Shown here in pieces: positions 10,344 to 31,275 of a DNA stretch of 64,000 bases (its first letter is position 1; the number at the start of each line of letters is the position of its first letter). The position numbers and the translations under genes are program-made. The notes below the pieces were generated by a model. The model ran no database searches and had not been told where the DNA came from. It saw only the letters and a list, made by a program, of their open reading frames with translations. This DNA comes from Acanthochromis polyacanthus (Eukaryota; Chordata; Actinopteri; Pomacentridae): positions 38,286,215 to 38,350,214 of the forward strand of contig NC_067122.1 in the NCBI RefSeq assembly GCF_021347895.1, written 5' to 3'.

Positions 10344-12488
10344 ACCAAGTATATGGACATTTCACTGATCAGCTGTTCCATGGCCAGGTGTGTGTTATTC
10401 CCTCATTATTTCACTTCCAGGGAGCAGATAAAATGTCTTGAGTTTATTGTGTGGAATGTGGTGACGAGGCAGATATGACTAATGCAGGGAAAAGATTCAG
10501 AATTTACACATTTACACTAAATGTCATCATCATTTCCCAAAAGCTTTAAACCCTTTAAAACCTGCAGAGGTTTAGAACAATATTTAAACTAAATCTAAAA
10601 GGGATGTGTGTTGTATGAATATACCAATCTGTACTGAAATAGCTGATTAAGTGGCCAGAAACTGTCTCGTCTAGTGATAAAAAGTGTTTTTAGTTGCACA
10701 GTCTTCTCCTGAGAGACCTGGGCTTTAGTCTCTAGTGGGTTATTTCAACATACATCTTTTATTTTGGAATATTAAAATAGATGATCTAATTCCAGATCAG
10801 ACCCAACAGTCTGTATTTCTGTACCAGGTTCTAAAACATCAACATGTTAATGTGTTCTCGTCGTTATTCATTACCTTTATAAAGACTGATAGAGGTAATG
10901 ATTGACCCTGTTGTGCACTTTGGTTGGAAATATCATTTAAAAGAACAGTTTGTGTGAATGATTAACTGTTTGGGCAGACAGTTTGCTCTTTTACTGGCTG
11001 TGTGTTGCCGCTAGAGGAAGCCAGATAAACGGTAAGAGTGGCTCTGAGGGCCTTTAATGAATCAGCAGTCCTTCAAAGGTTTCCAGGAACTGAAACTGTG
11101 GCTCAGTTTAACCCTCGATGCACCAATCTCATCCTGTGCAGCTAAAACACACACTAATAAGGTTCCTCCATGGCTGTCACTACTGCTGGCAGCTGAAATT
11201 ATCTTAAAAAATCTCTACACTGCACATTGGATTCATTCAGTGCTTTATATGCATTTCCTTTATTTATTCTTATGTGTCTCTGGCATCTTTTGGTGCAGGA
11301 GTCTTTGCTGTTCATTTAGAAACTTTCCATATTAGTTAATCAGACCCCTCCCTGCTATCTGCTGCAGGGAGCTCCAGTGTGTCACAAACAGATAAGACTG
11401 ACTTCATGCAGGGCTGACACCGTTTTTACCTGACTTCAGGGGAAATTGTGAGCAGAATGTAACTCACAGGCAACTTTTCAAACATCATGTTGTCTATTCC
11501 TGAATCTTCCAAAATATGTTTTCTATTTAGTGTAAACTGAAAGTGGGAGTGTGTAGCAGAAATTACAAGAATGTTGGTTTGTTTGGTGCATAGTAGAGTT
11601 TGAAAAGCTGCTAATTATGCATTAAAATCAATTTCAAAGTGGACATTTTCCATAAGCTTATATATATATACATGTGTTTGCAGTATAGTAGTGCAGTTGC
11701 ATTTCTTGTTTTCATATAAAACTTAAACCTCAAGACTTTCTAAATGAGGTTCCTCGCTGTAAAATGCGCTTTGGTTCATGTTGGAACCCACAACTGCCAC
11801 TGCATCGCTTCAGTATGTGGGGAAATAAAACTGAAAACGTGCATTTTCCACACAAGTGCAGGTGTTGTGTTGATTCTCGTACGAGCTTTGTGTGAAGTTT
11901 CTGGTTTCGTTTCCAGCTGCAGCAGAGCAGAAAAGGGGAGGATGAGAGAGGAGGATGGAGGAGGAGGGAGGAGGAGGGGGGAGATAGAGGAAGTGAAAAT
12001 GAAATCCAGCTCAAAGATCGTCTATGCATCTGATGAAGGGGAAAAAAAACAAACAACAAAAACACTCCAAAGTGGGCGTTTGTTTTCACAGTGTTTTTCC
12101 TCTTAGCCTGAACTTTGCCTGAGTTGTTTGCATGAACTATATTTGACGGGAAAGTACAGAGTTTGCAATAGTTTGGCTCTGGTATTTTTAGCTTCCTAGA
12201 GCTGGAAGTTCAAGTCAAACACATAAACAGCTGTGCTTTTATTTTATTTTTAAATCACAATGGGAGCTGGTGTTGCCACAATTTAGTAACAGAAATGATA
12301 AAGCAAACAGCCAAAGGATTTTCAGGTAAACACAGAACTGAAAATATTAGATCATACTCTTCAAATTCAAATACAACAGGACTGATAATGCATCAGTGTT
12401 TTGTGTTGGCAGGACAGAATATTTCAGTGGAAATAGATGAATACAGAATGCCGATTCATTCTAACTGAATATTATTATTTAGGAAGAC
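10344..12488. other. Intergenic region between casp3 and irf2
   Basis: No host gene recognised. It contains low-complexity purine-rich sequence (about 11935-12000, GAGGA repeats) and otherwise AT-rich unique-looking DNA. Confidence 0.45.
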
Positions 12489-12502
12489 TAAGAGGCATAA
12501 AA

Positions 12503-12863
12503 AGGGCTGTCAGTGGAGTAGTGGTTAGCACTTTCCCCTTGCAGCAAGAAGATCCCTGGTTGGAATCCCGGCGTGGGCCTGGGATCTTTCTGCATGGAGT
12601 TTACATGTTCTCCCTGTGCATGCCTGGGTTTTCTCCGGGTACTCCGGCTTCCTCCTACAGTCCAAAAATATGCTGAGGTTAATTGAGGACTCTAAATTGC
12701 CCGTAGGTGTGAATGCAAGTGTGATTGTTCGTCTGTATATGTAGCCCTGTGACAGACTGGTGACCTGTCCAGGGTGTCCCCTGCCTTCGCCCGAGTCAGC
12801 TGGGATAGGCTCCAGCACCCCCCTGCGACCCTGGTGAGGATAAAGCGGTATATAGAGGATGGA
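12503..12863 (+). mobile_element. tRNA-type SINE, complete, 14-bp target duplication
   Basis: The head carries pol III-type internal promoter motifs: A box-like AGTGGTTAGCACTTT and B box-like GGTTGGAATCC. The body contains a conserved CTGGGATCTTTCTGCATGG block and the tail ends in GGATGGAT. The 14-bp direct repeat TAAGAGGCATAAAA flanks it exactly (12489-12502 and 12864-12877), the signature of target-primed reverse transcription. It encodes no protein. It is the clearest of four copies in this window. Confidence 0.88.
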
Positions 12864-12877
12864 TAAGAGGCATAAAA

Positions 12878-14220
12878 TTTGTCCTCTGGCTGCAGATGAG
12901 ACTGTACTAATACCACAGTGTACAAATACACTGTTATAAGTAATTAATTGAAAGTTAAATAGAAGTGCAAAAGCATCAAAACACACTTAAAATACCACAA
13001 ATAAAAGTGATACTTCTTATACAGAATGACAGATTTCATCATTATAATCATTCAAGTGTTGTCACTTTATTATTAGAGCTGGGAAACTTGATTTAACTAC
13101 TTTGTATAGTTTATCTGGTAGGTCAGCTGTAAATTTCACCTTGAGGATAAATACAGTTTGATAATGTAATTTGTTATTAAGTAGCTTATTGTATTGTTGA
13201 ACCAAATCTGCATGGGATGTGCCCCTCTCAACATTTACATCATTTGATGGCCCCAAATAGACCCTTGTGCTTGATTTTTGTGTTTTCCATCACATAAAAG
13301 CATTTAAAGCATAAATTGATGCAGAAAAGACACTAATGATGCATGGGTTTCATGCTCAAAATACCCTGGGGGATGGCCCCAGTACATAACTAAAACAACA
13401 ATATATATGTATAAAACACAAAACAGATGTGATTAATGCTAAAAAATAAAAATAGATACGAACAAGGTTTGTTCATGGGGGATCCAAGGAATCTTCACAT
13501 TTCTTTGGTGCTGATGTATATTTTTAAATTCGGTTAGTCCCTGTTGTTAGTGCTGTACTGTCAGTACAGTCCGGCAAAGTTGGCCATTTTTGTAAGGTTC
13601 TGTTTTTTCAGTATTTAAATATTCAGGAAAGTGTTCATGGGATACTGGCCTCAGTATTTAAATTTGTTAGTTTGAATAATAAAATTCATGGAAAACTGTG
13701 GCACTAGGACTGTTGCTTTCACTGTGATGTATAAATAGTTGAAAATCTGTAGAATATCATCATTTTTAATTAATAGATATGTGCAGTATCTTTATGTTAT
13801 ATAATGAATCTGTGTAATATCTGGACTACCACATATGGAAAAATCTGTACTTTCTCAGCAGTACTTATGTATATTATGAGGGTTTTTTTGTATTTTCTGC
13901 TAATGTTCCTACACGTTTTTTTTAGTTCTATGGATAAATAGATCGATAGATAGATTTTTAAAAAGCTGCGGAATTGCTAGTATTTGCAGTAAAATAGAGT
14001 ACTAGTATAGCACAAAATACAATAAACCTTTGTTTATCTCACAGTACAGGAACACCTTATTAAGAACGTTCTGTTATCAGAGTGCCTGATAACATTGAGA
14101 AAACATTTTTTGAATGCTGGCTTGTTCCTGTTTTGTTATCACAGAACATCATGTGTCCCTGATAACATCCTCTAAATGTTGGCATCAAAACATTATATGA
14201 ACTTTACAGGGACATTGCTG
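12878..14220. other. AT-rich intergenic DNA
   Basis: No gene is seen. Short repeated phrases such as GCCTGATAACATT and CCCTGATAACATC around 14080-14170 hint at an unidentified dispersed repeat. Confidence 0.4.
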
Positions 14221-14334
14221 GATATTTAAATATGATTAAAATGTTATTTAAGCATTTTATTGATATGAAGAGTTCATTAGCAAAAACAGGTAACTCCATT
14301 TTCAGAAAACTCATTTTTTTATTGTTTACTTGAG

Positions 14335-14365
<31 letters not shown>
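14335..14365. repeat. (ATA)n microsatellite
   Basis: About ten ATA/TAA units immediately precede the SINE. A shorter GATAATAATAAT follows the SINE tail, so this probably was the SINE insertion site. Confidence 0.85.
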
Positions 14366-14606
14366 GGGGCTGCACAGCGGAGTAGTGGTTAGCACTTTCG
14401 CCTTGCAGCAAGAAGATTCTGGTTCGAATCCCGGGGTGGGCCTGGGATCTTTCTGCATGGAGTTTGCATGTTCTCCCTGTGCATGCCTGGGTTTTCTCTG
14501 GGTACTTCGGCTTCCTCCTACAGTCCAAAAATATGCTGAGGTTAATTGGTTACTCTAAATTGCCCGTAGGTGTGAATGTGAGTGTGATTGTTTGTCTGTA
14601 TATGTA

Positions 14607-16240
<1,634 letters not shown>

Positions 16241-16589
16241 TAGCCCTGTGACAGACCAGCGACCTGTCCAGGGTGTCCCCTGCCTTCGCTCAAGTCAGCT
16301 GGGATAGGCTCCAGCACCCCCTGCGACCCTAATGAGGATAAAGCGGTGTATAGAGGATGGATGGATAATAATAATTTATTTTTTCTCTGTTTTGTCATAT
16401 ATTTTTCTACTGAATCAAGTCCACCCAACTTCAGTTTGATTGATATTATCTCAAGTAAACAATAATAAAAAAAAAAGGTTTTCTGAAAATTTATCAAAAC
16501 GGAGTTATCTGTTTTTGCAAATGAACTCTTCATATATTTCTTTAAAGAATTATCAGAACCTGTGGGTAATGTGTCGTTGGACTGTGCTG

Positions 16590-17160
16590 GAGGCCTGTGT
16601 TGACTTTGGTCCCCAGATTTCAGAGCGGAGTGAGACCTCTTCTCCGCGCGTTATCTCTGCGGAGCGCGCACGCGGCCAAGGGACTTCCGAGCTCGAGACC
16701 GAGCCGGAGCGAGAGCGCGAGAGCACAAGGGGGATTTCCAGCGCGAGCCCTCACTTCCCGGAGCGGCCGTTGTTTTGCTTTCGGTTGGAGGCAGAAACAG
16801 AAATAAACGACGGACTCGTTTTCCGTTTTTTTCTTTCTTACTTCTTCTCTCCACTCAGAGCTCGAACACGGTAACTCGTCCAGCCCGTTGTTCTGGACTG
16901 CAGCACCGAGAGGCGTCGGGCCGTCCGCACCGAGCAGGTAACACTTTATTTCCGCATGTTAACGCTCAGACTTCCCGCAGGACGACATGACGGATCCGCT
17001 GCTGTCCCCGCAAGTGAAAGTAGCGCTGCAGGGTTTTACTCCGCGTTTGTTGACGAGCCGAGCGGGTTTATTTTCACTTTTGTCTTCGATGTTTTGTCGG
17101 TGAGTTCGCCGGCAGACGGAAGACCAACAGACTTTGACTCGACGCTCGTCCGTTAAATCA
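16590..17160 (+). promoter_or_regulatory. CpG-rich irf2 promoter / 5'UTR region
   Basis: CpG density and GC content rise sharply compared with the flanking AT-rich DNA (for example CCGCGCG and GCGCGCACGCGG near 16640-16675). This is typical of a vertebrate housekeeping-type promoter. GGGGATTTCC at 16730-16739 fits the NF-kappaB consensus. AAGTGAAAGTA near 17012-17022 is a GAAA half-site as found in IRF-binding elements. No TATA box stands out. The transcription start site cannot be fixed from sequence. Confidence 0.65.
16600..16937 (+). other. irf2: Probable non-coding exon 1 of irf2
   Basis: The CpG-rich block ends in CGAGCAG followed by GTAACA at 16938, a good splice donor. The first coding exon has its own acceptor at 18557 only six bases before the ATG, so an upstream 5'UTR exon is required, and this is the best candidate. 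The 5' end is not known; GTAACT at 16871 is an alternative donor. Confidence 0.5.
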
Positions 17161-18557
17161 AACTTTAGTGCTAAACGAGCATGTTGCTAACCAGCCAAAG
17201 TCACAGGGAACCCGGCTATTGCCTGGAGTTTATCCACGTTTGATAACGTGTAACTACCGTCAGATATAATGGTAATGCTAGCTTTTCGTCGTTTTTAACT
17301 GTATTTTAGCACATGAATAGAGATCACGTACGTTTTAAACGAGTATTCCTGCATTTATCGTGTATGAGAGCGCTGTAAGTTGTATTTCAGATGTATATGT
17401 GTACTCGACACTGAAGAACAAATATCTATGTGTGTGCGGTTGTGAGGAAATGGGGCAAAAATCATGTCTAAACACACAAAACTCTCCAGAATTAGTTCTA
17501 CAAAATTATATCACTCGTAAAATTTAAAAAAGCTTTTTGCAACTTTAGATCTTTTGCTGTCGTGACTACGTTGCAATCACTCATAAGTTTTCTGAATCTG
17601 CTTTTCAGTGCAGTTTATCTACATTTTCCCTCCAACCTAGGACAGTAAATGTTTCTGGTTGTGTAATCTGGGGAGAAAAAAAACTCATTGCCACATACTA
17701 TTATGATAGCAGTGCTGGGAATAAATTAGTTTAGATTGGGTTAATGGCTGAAGGACTTGACTTTTATCCCCCAAACCACCTACAAAGCACTCTCTGTTGC
17801 ACCTTTGCAAACATCCAAGTTGAAATATTGAAATGTCATATACTGATCGCCTTTTTAAAATTATGCCATCCAACCACACTAGTATAGATCTTGTACTGCC
17901 TGTATGCATGCAGTGCTGCAGGCTGTAACAGAAAAGGACGATATTTTGCATTTGGCGCTGTGCCATCTCACCCAGTTCGACCTATGGGGGGGGTTTATTC
18001 TCGCGTCCGGAGGCAGTTTGTTGGCATGCTGCACTGGGAGTGTCAGGCCCACCGGACTTTGTTCACATCAGGCTGCAGAGTTCATAGCTGTGCTCTTAAA
18101 TCCAGCTAAGTGTGCTGGGCCGGGTGTACCTTTGTTCTAAAGTGTTTTATTTTAGATCTGATTTCCTCAAACCAATATGGACAACACCAGGCTGCAGTCA
18201 CAGGCACTTGACCATTTTATTTCTGAACAATGTTTTATGACATCTGCTCTTTACGACGCTCGTTAAACGGCAAAGTTGGGCAAGAGTTTTATCTTTACAG
18301 CCACACACAAAATGGACTCAGCAGTCTCTTTTTGTTTTGCTCCCAAAAGATTATTATTTGCATGAAAAATACCAGATAAAAAAAAGCAAGTGGCAGACTC
18401 CACTGTGTGCCACGTGTTTCAGTATTTGCATTTTTGCCTGTGCTGCTTGTAATTTTTGTCAGTATTGTGTCATAATATGGATCCAATTTTCTGTATCTTT
18501 CTTTCTCTGTGCTACGTCCATGTCTGAATGTTGGTGTCTGAATTTCTGTGTTCACAG
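16938..18557 (+). other. irf2 intron 1
   Basis: The first 200 bases remain CpG-rich, after which composition falls to genome-like AT-rich sequence. No gene or clear repeat is recognised. Confidence 0.45.
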
Positions 18558-18563
18558 ATTGCG

Positions 18564-25505
<6,942 letters not shown>

Positions 25506-28500
25506 CCTCAGACCAGCGAGCATCATCGCTGCCTCCAGGAATGACAGAGAATGTTTGTTTTCTCCATCAGGGCCACGTGGGGCCTAAAAAGAGGCAAACC
25601 TCCAAACCTTTGATTTATTGTAGCGTCTGTCAGTTCTCTCAGTTTTCGCTTTCATTTGGCGAAACTCATGTCAGTTAACTTAGCTTGCAGGTGAGGAGCA
25701 CTTCAGGTAAATCTACTTTCTGCAGGGGTGTGTGATGTGAACGCCATCTCCTTCCAATGTCTAGGTTTGTGTGCATGCAGGATGAAGTTTAGAAACAAAT
25801 GCAGTGTTTCCCCTGGGTTGAAATGGCTGTGAGGCGGTGGAGTGTAGGCAAGGGCCAACGGGGGGGGGGGGGGGGGATGGGGGGGGGAGGGGTGCGTGGT
25901 TTGTCCCGGGCAGACGAGCGGCGGCAGGTGTTAGCTGACCAGCTCGCGGGGGAGACCGGGGGAGAGCAGCCGGCGGACCCGCAGAGTTAAAAATGAAAAA
26001 TGACAGCTCCCGTCATTTGTGAGGCAGCAATTTCGGCAAAATTGTAGTGAGGCGGTGGCCTATACCAGCGAGGCAGCCCACATCACTGGTCATATAGGAG
26101 GGGAAACACTGAAATGGACAAGCATGTATGCAAAGATTTGGCTTAAACAGAATGGTGTGCTCCTCCGTTTTCCCTTCATGTCCGTTTTCATCCTTCATAC
26201 ACTTTCCTCATCCATTTGTCACTGGAAATAATTTCTTTTTGCTGCTTTGTGGCAACACTTTAGTATAAAAACTTTATTTATAAAACGCCTTTTCAAAGTG
26301 AAGGGAAAAACTAGATACTCAGGAAGATCCTTGATCAGATCAGAGTCTAAAGTGGAGAGTTAAATATAGTAAAAGATAAACTACAACAAAAGCACCAAGT
26401 TAAGGAAAAAGAACAAGTAGAATAAAAGAATATAGGGGCAAGACAAAGCTGCAATTATTAATTATGATAGTAAAAGTAAACAGTAAAAAACAAAGGCAAA
26501 TGAAACACACTGTTCTCCACTTTTACCAGTGGGGAAAAAACAACTTTTGCTTTTAGTTGTGAGAAGTTCTTTGTGTTTTTATTGCTGAGCCTGCAGATGA
26601 ATACATTTTCATTGAATCCGTTATCTTTGAGCCAGTATTTTATGACTTCTACTTTAAAAGTTCATCCACTCCTGTCAGTTTTAGACCCATTTGTGTGACA
26701 TCTTAAAGCAGGGGAAGCTCAAGTGTTGGCATAAAGGGCTTCACTGGTGACGCATGGATGGAAAACGATTCCTGCCTTCTTAAGCGATGAATGCAAAACT
26801 TTATGTTGTTTTTAGGAAGCTGCAAAAAGAATCAAAGGTGTGTTTAATCAGTGTAAAGAATGACAATCATTAGGCCCTGCTGTGGCCCACGGAGGAAAGC
26901 AGATTTTATTCTTTTCTGTCTGCCTGTCTGGAGACCTCAGGACAATGTAGTGGAGCAGATCGAAGAACTGACAGACTGTGAACAATCTCCTCGTGTCTCT
27001 TCTGCCTTCCCGGTGTTAACAATGTACATAGCTCATGTTTGCCTGCAAGCCGCTACAGCACCTTATGGACAGCACTCGTGTGTGTTTGTGTGTGTGTTTT
27101 TGTGTGTGAAAGACGGAAAGAAAAGCCTTATGGAAGATGTGTGCCTTTGATAGCGTGACTGGATTCAAACTGTCTGCGTTTTAGTCTGCTAGCACCAAGC
27201 TAACAGAAGTTTGAGTCGATCACACGGAGCTAGAGGTGTCCGACTGCGCTGTAGGAGGCGCAGAGAGAAATAAAGAAGTGGTCGATTTTTGAGGACGTTG
27301 ACCTCAAGGCTTCCTATTTAGGTTGTTAGAGGAAGTGACAGCAGGACTGAATTCAGACTTCCCAAGTTCATCCAAACATCTTAATCTCAATCCTGTGCAT
27401 TTAAAAGATGAAGCATGAAGTAACACTAGGGAATTATCTGGGCTTTAACCACACCCACACTTGTTTTTGCAGTTTACTGGTGTATTTTCCAGCTCATTCT
27501 GGTGCCATCATGGCCACAATAGCTGTAGCTCTGCAGTATCTCACAATAACCACAGCTAGTATGCATCCTAATACCATTATATCCTCAGAAAAAAACAGAA
27601 TTTTGAGCTTCAATATGTGAAACCATGCACATTCATTCAGTCCTGGCCAGAGTCACTGTCCTCTCAGCTTATGATCAGTAAGAGGTTTGTTAGCAGCTAG
27701 CAGGCTGAAGCACAGACTTCAGGAAGAGCAAATAGGAATCTGCATTGTCTTTGAAACCAAACTTCTGGAGAATTTAACACTGGATGCACGTAACTTTCAT
27801 GGTGATTCTCTCTGAATCCGAGGGGTCTGGGCTTGCTTCAACTGTAAACATTTCTTCTACGTGCCTTTTGTTGTTGCTTCACAAAGTCTCTGTGGTTACA
27901 GTTCATGATAGTTCTCTGTAGAAACGACTGCAGTGTGCAGGGGATATTTAAAGCAATGTATTCTAATAACTTTACCAATAGCCATAACACACAACACCTG
28001 CCTTTTTTATCCTTCAGTCATTTTGTTCCAGCGGTCACATCCTCTCTGAGTGTAATAATGAAAAGTAACAGTCAATAACAGACCGTGTTGATGTTTAAAT
28101 GTGCCAAATTAGAGAAATACAAGCTGGTTTTTTAAATCATTTAGACTGAATTGTTTTCAGTGTTGAAGCATCAGTTGACATAAATAAGCAAGACCCAACC
28201 CTAAGTTTCATTGCCTTAAAGAGACAAAACAAACAAGCCTAGCTGGGTTATTATGACAAAGACTAATAACTGAAGTGCACTTTTACATCATTAATTTCTG
28301 CTTGTACATAAAAGGGATGTCTATACAAGTTGGTTGCTTCTGTTTTATTTGATTCTGGTAAAACAGAGGTGTGTCTCACTCTTTGCACTCACCATGAAAT
28401 ACAACATTCAGCTCAAAAGCAAACAGGACGGATCATGTTTCTGCTACATGCCACTGTTCATTCTCTGTACATTAACCTACATGTGAATCAACATGTAAAT

Positions 28501-28525
28501 CTGAATAAAGACCGTTCTTTTTTCT
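25506..28525 (+). other. Possible irf2 3'UTR and downstream flank
   Basis: Non-coding. AATAAA hexamers occur at 26421-26426, 27269-27274 and 28504-28509. I cannot tell which one ends the transcript. A hAT-type MITE lies at 25802-26111. No other gene is recognised. Confidence 0.4.
25802..26111. mobile_element. hAT-type MITE with an internal G-run
   Basis: The terminal inverted repeats are CAGTGTTTCCCC and GGGGAAACACTG. The pentamer AAATG flanks both sides, shorter than the 8 bp usual for hAT, so classification is by ends only. Inside, 25860-25912 is almost pure G with two long G runs. It lies just downstream of the irf2 stop, probably in the 3'UTR. Confidence 0.7.
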
Positions 28526-29016
28526 GTTTTGTATTTATCCTCGGCTGTTTTGGGTGATTTATGAGGATAAGTTTCGATTGTTCCCGGTTTATCTTAGCAC
28601 TCGGAGAGATCAGAGTCCGGATTTATGGCTTCTAAGAGCTCTCATATCTGTTATTAAGATAATAAAACAAAGTCCTCCACAGCAAGGACACTTTCCCTCC
28701 TGGAGGACTGGAGTTTGGGTTTAGAGGTCAGGTGTGATATAAGAGTTAAAGGTTTGCTGCTGAGGCGCGTGAGCTGCTGCATGTAACGAAAGGAGAACAG
28801 TTTGTGTGTTTTTTCTTTCTGTCAGAGCAGCAGATGTCGCCTCAGCTCATTCAGTTAAACCAGAGCTGCTGTTTCGGTTTCAGTTGCTGTTCTCGGTTCT
28901 CACTCTGCTTCCTGTTTGTGTCCGAGGCCTCTGTGGACGGCGACCGGTTGCTCTGACAACCGCTAACCGCACACCATTCGTAATAGTAAACAGCCCGTCT
29001 TTGAACGCAGCATATT
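28526..29016. other. Flank downstream of irf2
   Basis: No gene or repeat recognised. Composition is mixed, with a moderately GC-rich segment at 28800-28990. Confidence 0.4.
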
Positions 29017-29988
29017 CACTGCAAAAAGTCTGTTTGTCTTATTTTTAGTCAAAATGTCTCATCCCATTTGATGTAAGATAAATTCACTTAACAAGTGACA
29101 TTTCAGCAAGATGGCGGGACTTGTTTTAAGACAATACATCTTAAATATCTTGTTAAATCAAACAGTCTGGAAATTATCTTGTTTTGAGTTGAATTCTTCA
29201 AGAAAACTCTAAATAAATGTATCCCTCATGTTGTCCTGCGGGTCAAATTGACCCGTTTTAAAGTTTGAAAATGTAGAAAAAAAATTCACAGTAAAACTTC
29301 ATTTTTGGTAAGTCTTTGAACATTTTTTGCTGAAAAAAAGAAATGTTAAAAATGTTTCTTTAAGAACATTCACATAAAAATCTACCAAAATCCAGCGAAA
29401 TCCGCTGGATTTTGGTAGATTTTTATGTGAATGTTCTTAAAGAAAATAGAACTTTTACTGATGTATATGTAATCACTTGAGATATTTTTAAGATTTTTTT
29501 TGGAAGATTTTTACTCATTTTTTGAAAATATTTACGAGAATTTTCTTGCCAAATTTGGGGGATTTTTAAAAATAAAATTTTTAAGGGAAACTTTCAAGGA
29601 ATCATTTGAATTTTCTTCCTGAAGTTCTTGCTCATTTTCAGAAATTTGAGGAATTTTTTTTGCTGAATTTTTGGATTTTTTTCCAAACAAGGAAAGAATA
29701 TTTTTGGTGCCTGTAAATGAGAACAACAGGAGAGTTAAAACATCTCAAATTAGGAGGTTACATGAAAGCAAGTGAAAGCTTAACAATCCTGGTAAAATAT
29801 AGCTTAAAATAAGTTTTCCCAGCTAATTTTAAGATCTCAATATTCTAAATATCTTATCTTATTTCAAGAAATCTTACCAAGATATTTTCACTTGTTCTAT
29901 TGGCAGATTTTTTTCACTTATTTCAAGGTAAAAGTTCCTTGAAATAAGTTCTTTTCGTGTTTTCAGAGGGGCATTTTTTTCCCCAGTG
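29017..29988. mobile_element. Fish MITE (CACTGCAAAAAG ends) interrupted by a TTAA MITE
   Basis: The left end CACTGCAAAAAG and right end TTTTTTTCCCCAGTG are weak inverted repeats. The body (TCTTATTTTTAGTC, ACTTGTTTTAAGAC, TTATCTTGTTTTGAG, then AAAACATCTCAAATTAGG) matches a widespread fish MITE. A second element (29222-29734) splits the body. No clear target duplication was found for the outer element. Confidence 0.6.
29222..29734. mobile_element. TTAA-type MITE, second copy, inverted orientation
   Basis: The same family as 22057-22459, read in the other direction: CCTCATGTTGTCC at the left and GAACAACAGGAG at the right. TTAA is intact at 29735-29738, while the left copy reads TGTA. A core hairpin of about 43 bp per arm spans roughly 29355-29445. 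Its arms contain TCTACCAAAATCC, where the first copy has TCAACCAAAATCC. Confidence 0.78.
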
Positions 29989-30568
29989 TTTTGCTTTAAT
30001 TTCACAAGCTCCTTTTGTATCCACACGTCTGCTGTCCTCTGCTCTGTCTGCTGCTCAGACCTCCAGAAGTCCCCCTCGACTTTCTATTCCCCATAACACT
30101 TCTTCAAATATTGCAAAAAACACAAAAATTACTTCCCACACTGACCACTGCTTAGATCGATCCTCTGTTTTTTGCAAATCTCCCGTCAGTTCTAGAGAGA
30201 AAAAAAAACAACAAATGAACAAAAAATGTGAAGTCCAGCTGCAGTCCTGGTTTAAATTTGTTCCATTTTTGTCAAACAAAAAAAAACTAAAGTATTTTGG
30301 CTCACACTGAGGCAGCAAAGAAAATCTGCAAATTGATCATTCAGGCAGTTCTGCAGTCATGACTCACTGACGCCATCTACTGTTCAAAGGCAGGATTGCA
30401 GTTTTATTTCTCTGCTTACAGTCAGGTCATTTAGAAAGTAGGAAACATACAAATGTATTCATCAGAAGAGAAACACGGCACCTTTAAAGTCACAATCAGT
30501 CTGAATACCAGAGATAGAAATGAAATATATCTAATATAACTCATTACAGTGGGCAGTATATCCTATAG

Positions 30569-31275
30569 CAGGGGTGTCAAACAGGCCAAAACTGGTCCTC
30601 CAGAGGGTCCAATCCGGCCCTCAAAGTGTGAAAATTCCAGAGAGGACATTAACTCAGACTGTAAATTAGTAAACCTATAAAGTTTTCACAATTTCTAGAT
30701 CTTAACAAGTTGTTTTGATGTTAAGGTAAAATACTAGATTGTTTATTGCTCTTTAGTCATTTTGTGTCTCATTTTTGTAATATTTTGTCTTGTTTTTGTT
30801 GCTTTTTCTTTTTTGTTGTTTTCTTTCTCGTTTTTGTCGTTTTGTGTTTCCTTTATTCTCGCTTGTGTTTTTCGTCTTATTTTTCTCATTTTGTGTTTTG
30901 CTTTATTCATTGTTTCTGTGTCTCAGTTTTCTAGTATTTTGTCTTGTCTTCTTTTGTCTTTTTTCTGTCAGATTTTTGTCATTTCGATCATAAAATAAAA
31001 TACCGTATCGTTCAGTTCCAGATGCCTGATACTAAATGTTGTGTTTTTTTGTAGACACTCTGTGATCTGGAAGTTGTAATGTTTAAATGATAAACTGAGG
31101 CTGAATGTTGTTGAAATTGAGCTTATTTGTCTTTAGAAACTTCAGGTTGTTGATAATGTTTTGTAAAAAGATAATTCCTTAAATGTGAACATTTTTGCAC
31201 TAATACAAAGGAAAAATGTGGACCTGTTGTTATTTAAAGGTTAATATGCTGTGATTTTACTGCTCCGGCTCACTT
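30569..31275 (+). mobile_element. Non-autonomous hAT element (CAGGGGTGTCAAAC), right end missing
   Basis: The left end CAGGGGTGTCAAAC and the following GTCCAATCCGGCCCTCAAAG are typical of a very common fish hAT family. The inner TCCGGCTCACTTTGTCTG near 31264-31281 resembles the sequence just inside the other end, but the terminal repeat itself is absent. The middle (30740-30985) is T-rich low complexity. Confidence 0.6.

Noticed and set aside
11730..12106. Open frames of about 120 codons on both strands
   Set aside because: They cross a GAGGA-rich low-complexity stretch, and show no domain, no splice context and no resemblance to any family I know.
12525..12986. Minus-strand open frame of 153 codons across the SINE
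   Set aside because: Similar frames recur in every SINE copy (14319-14528, 34465-34752, 50960-51181); they are translations of a non-coding pol III repeat.
30746..30998. Phe/Val-rich membrane-like open frames
   Set aside because: T-rich low-complexity interior of a non-autonomous hAT element.
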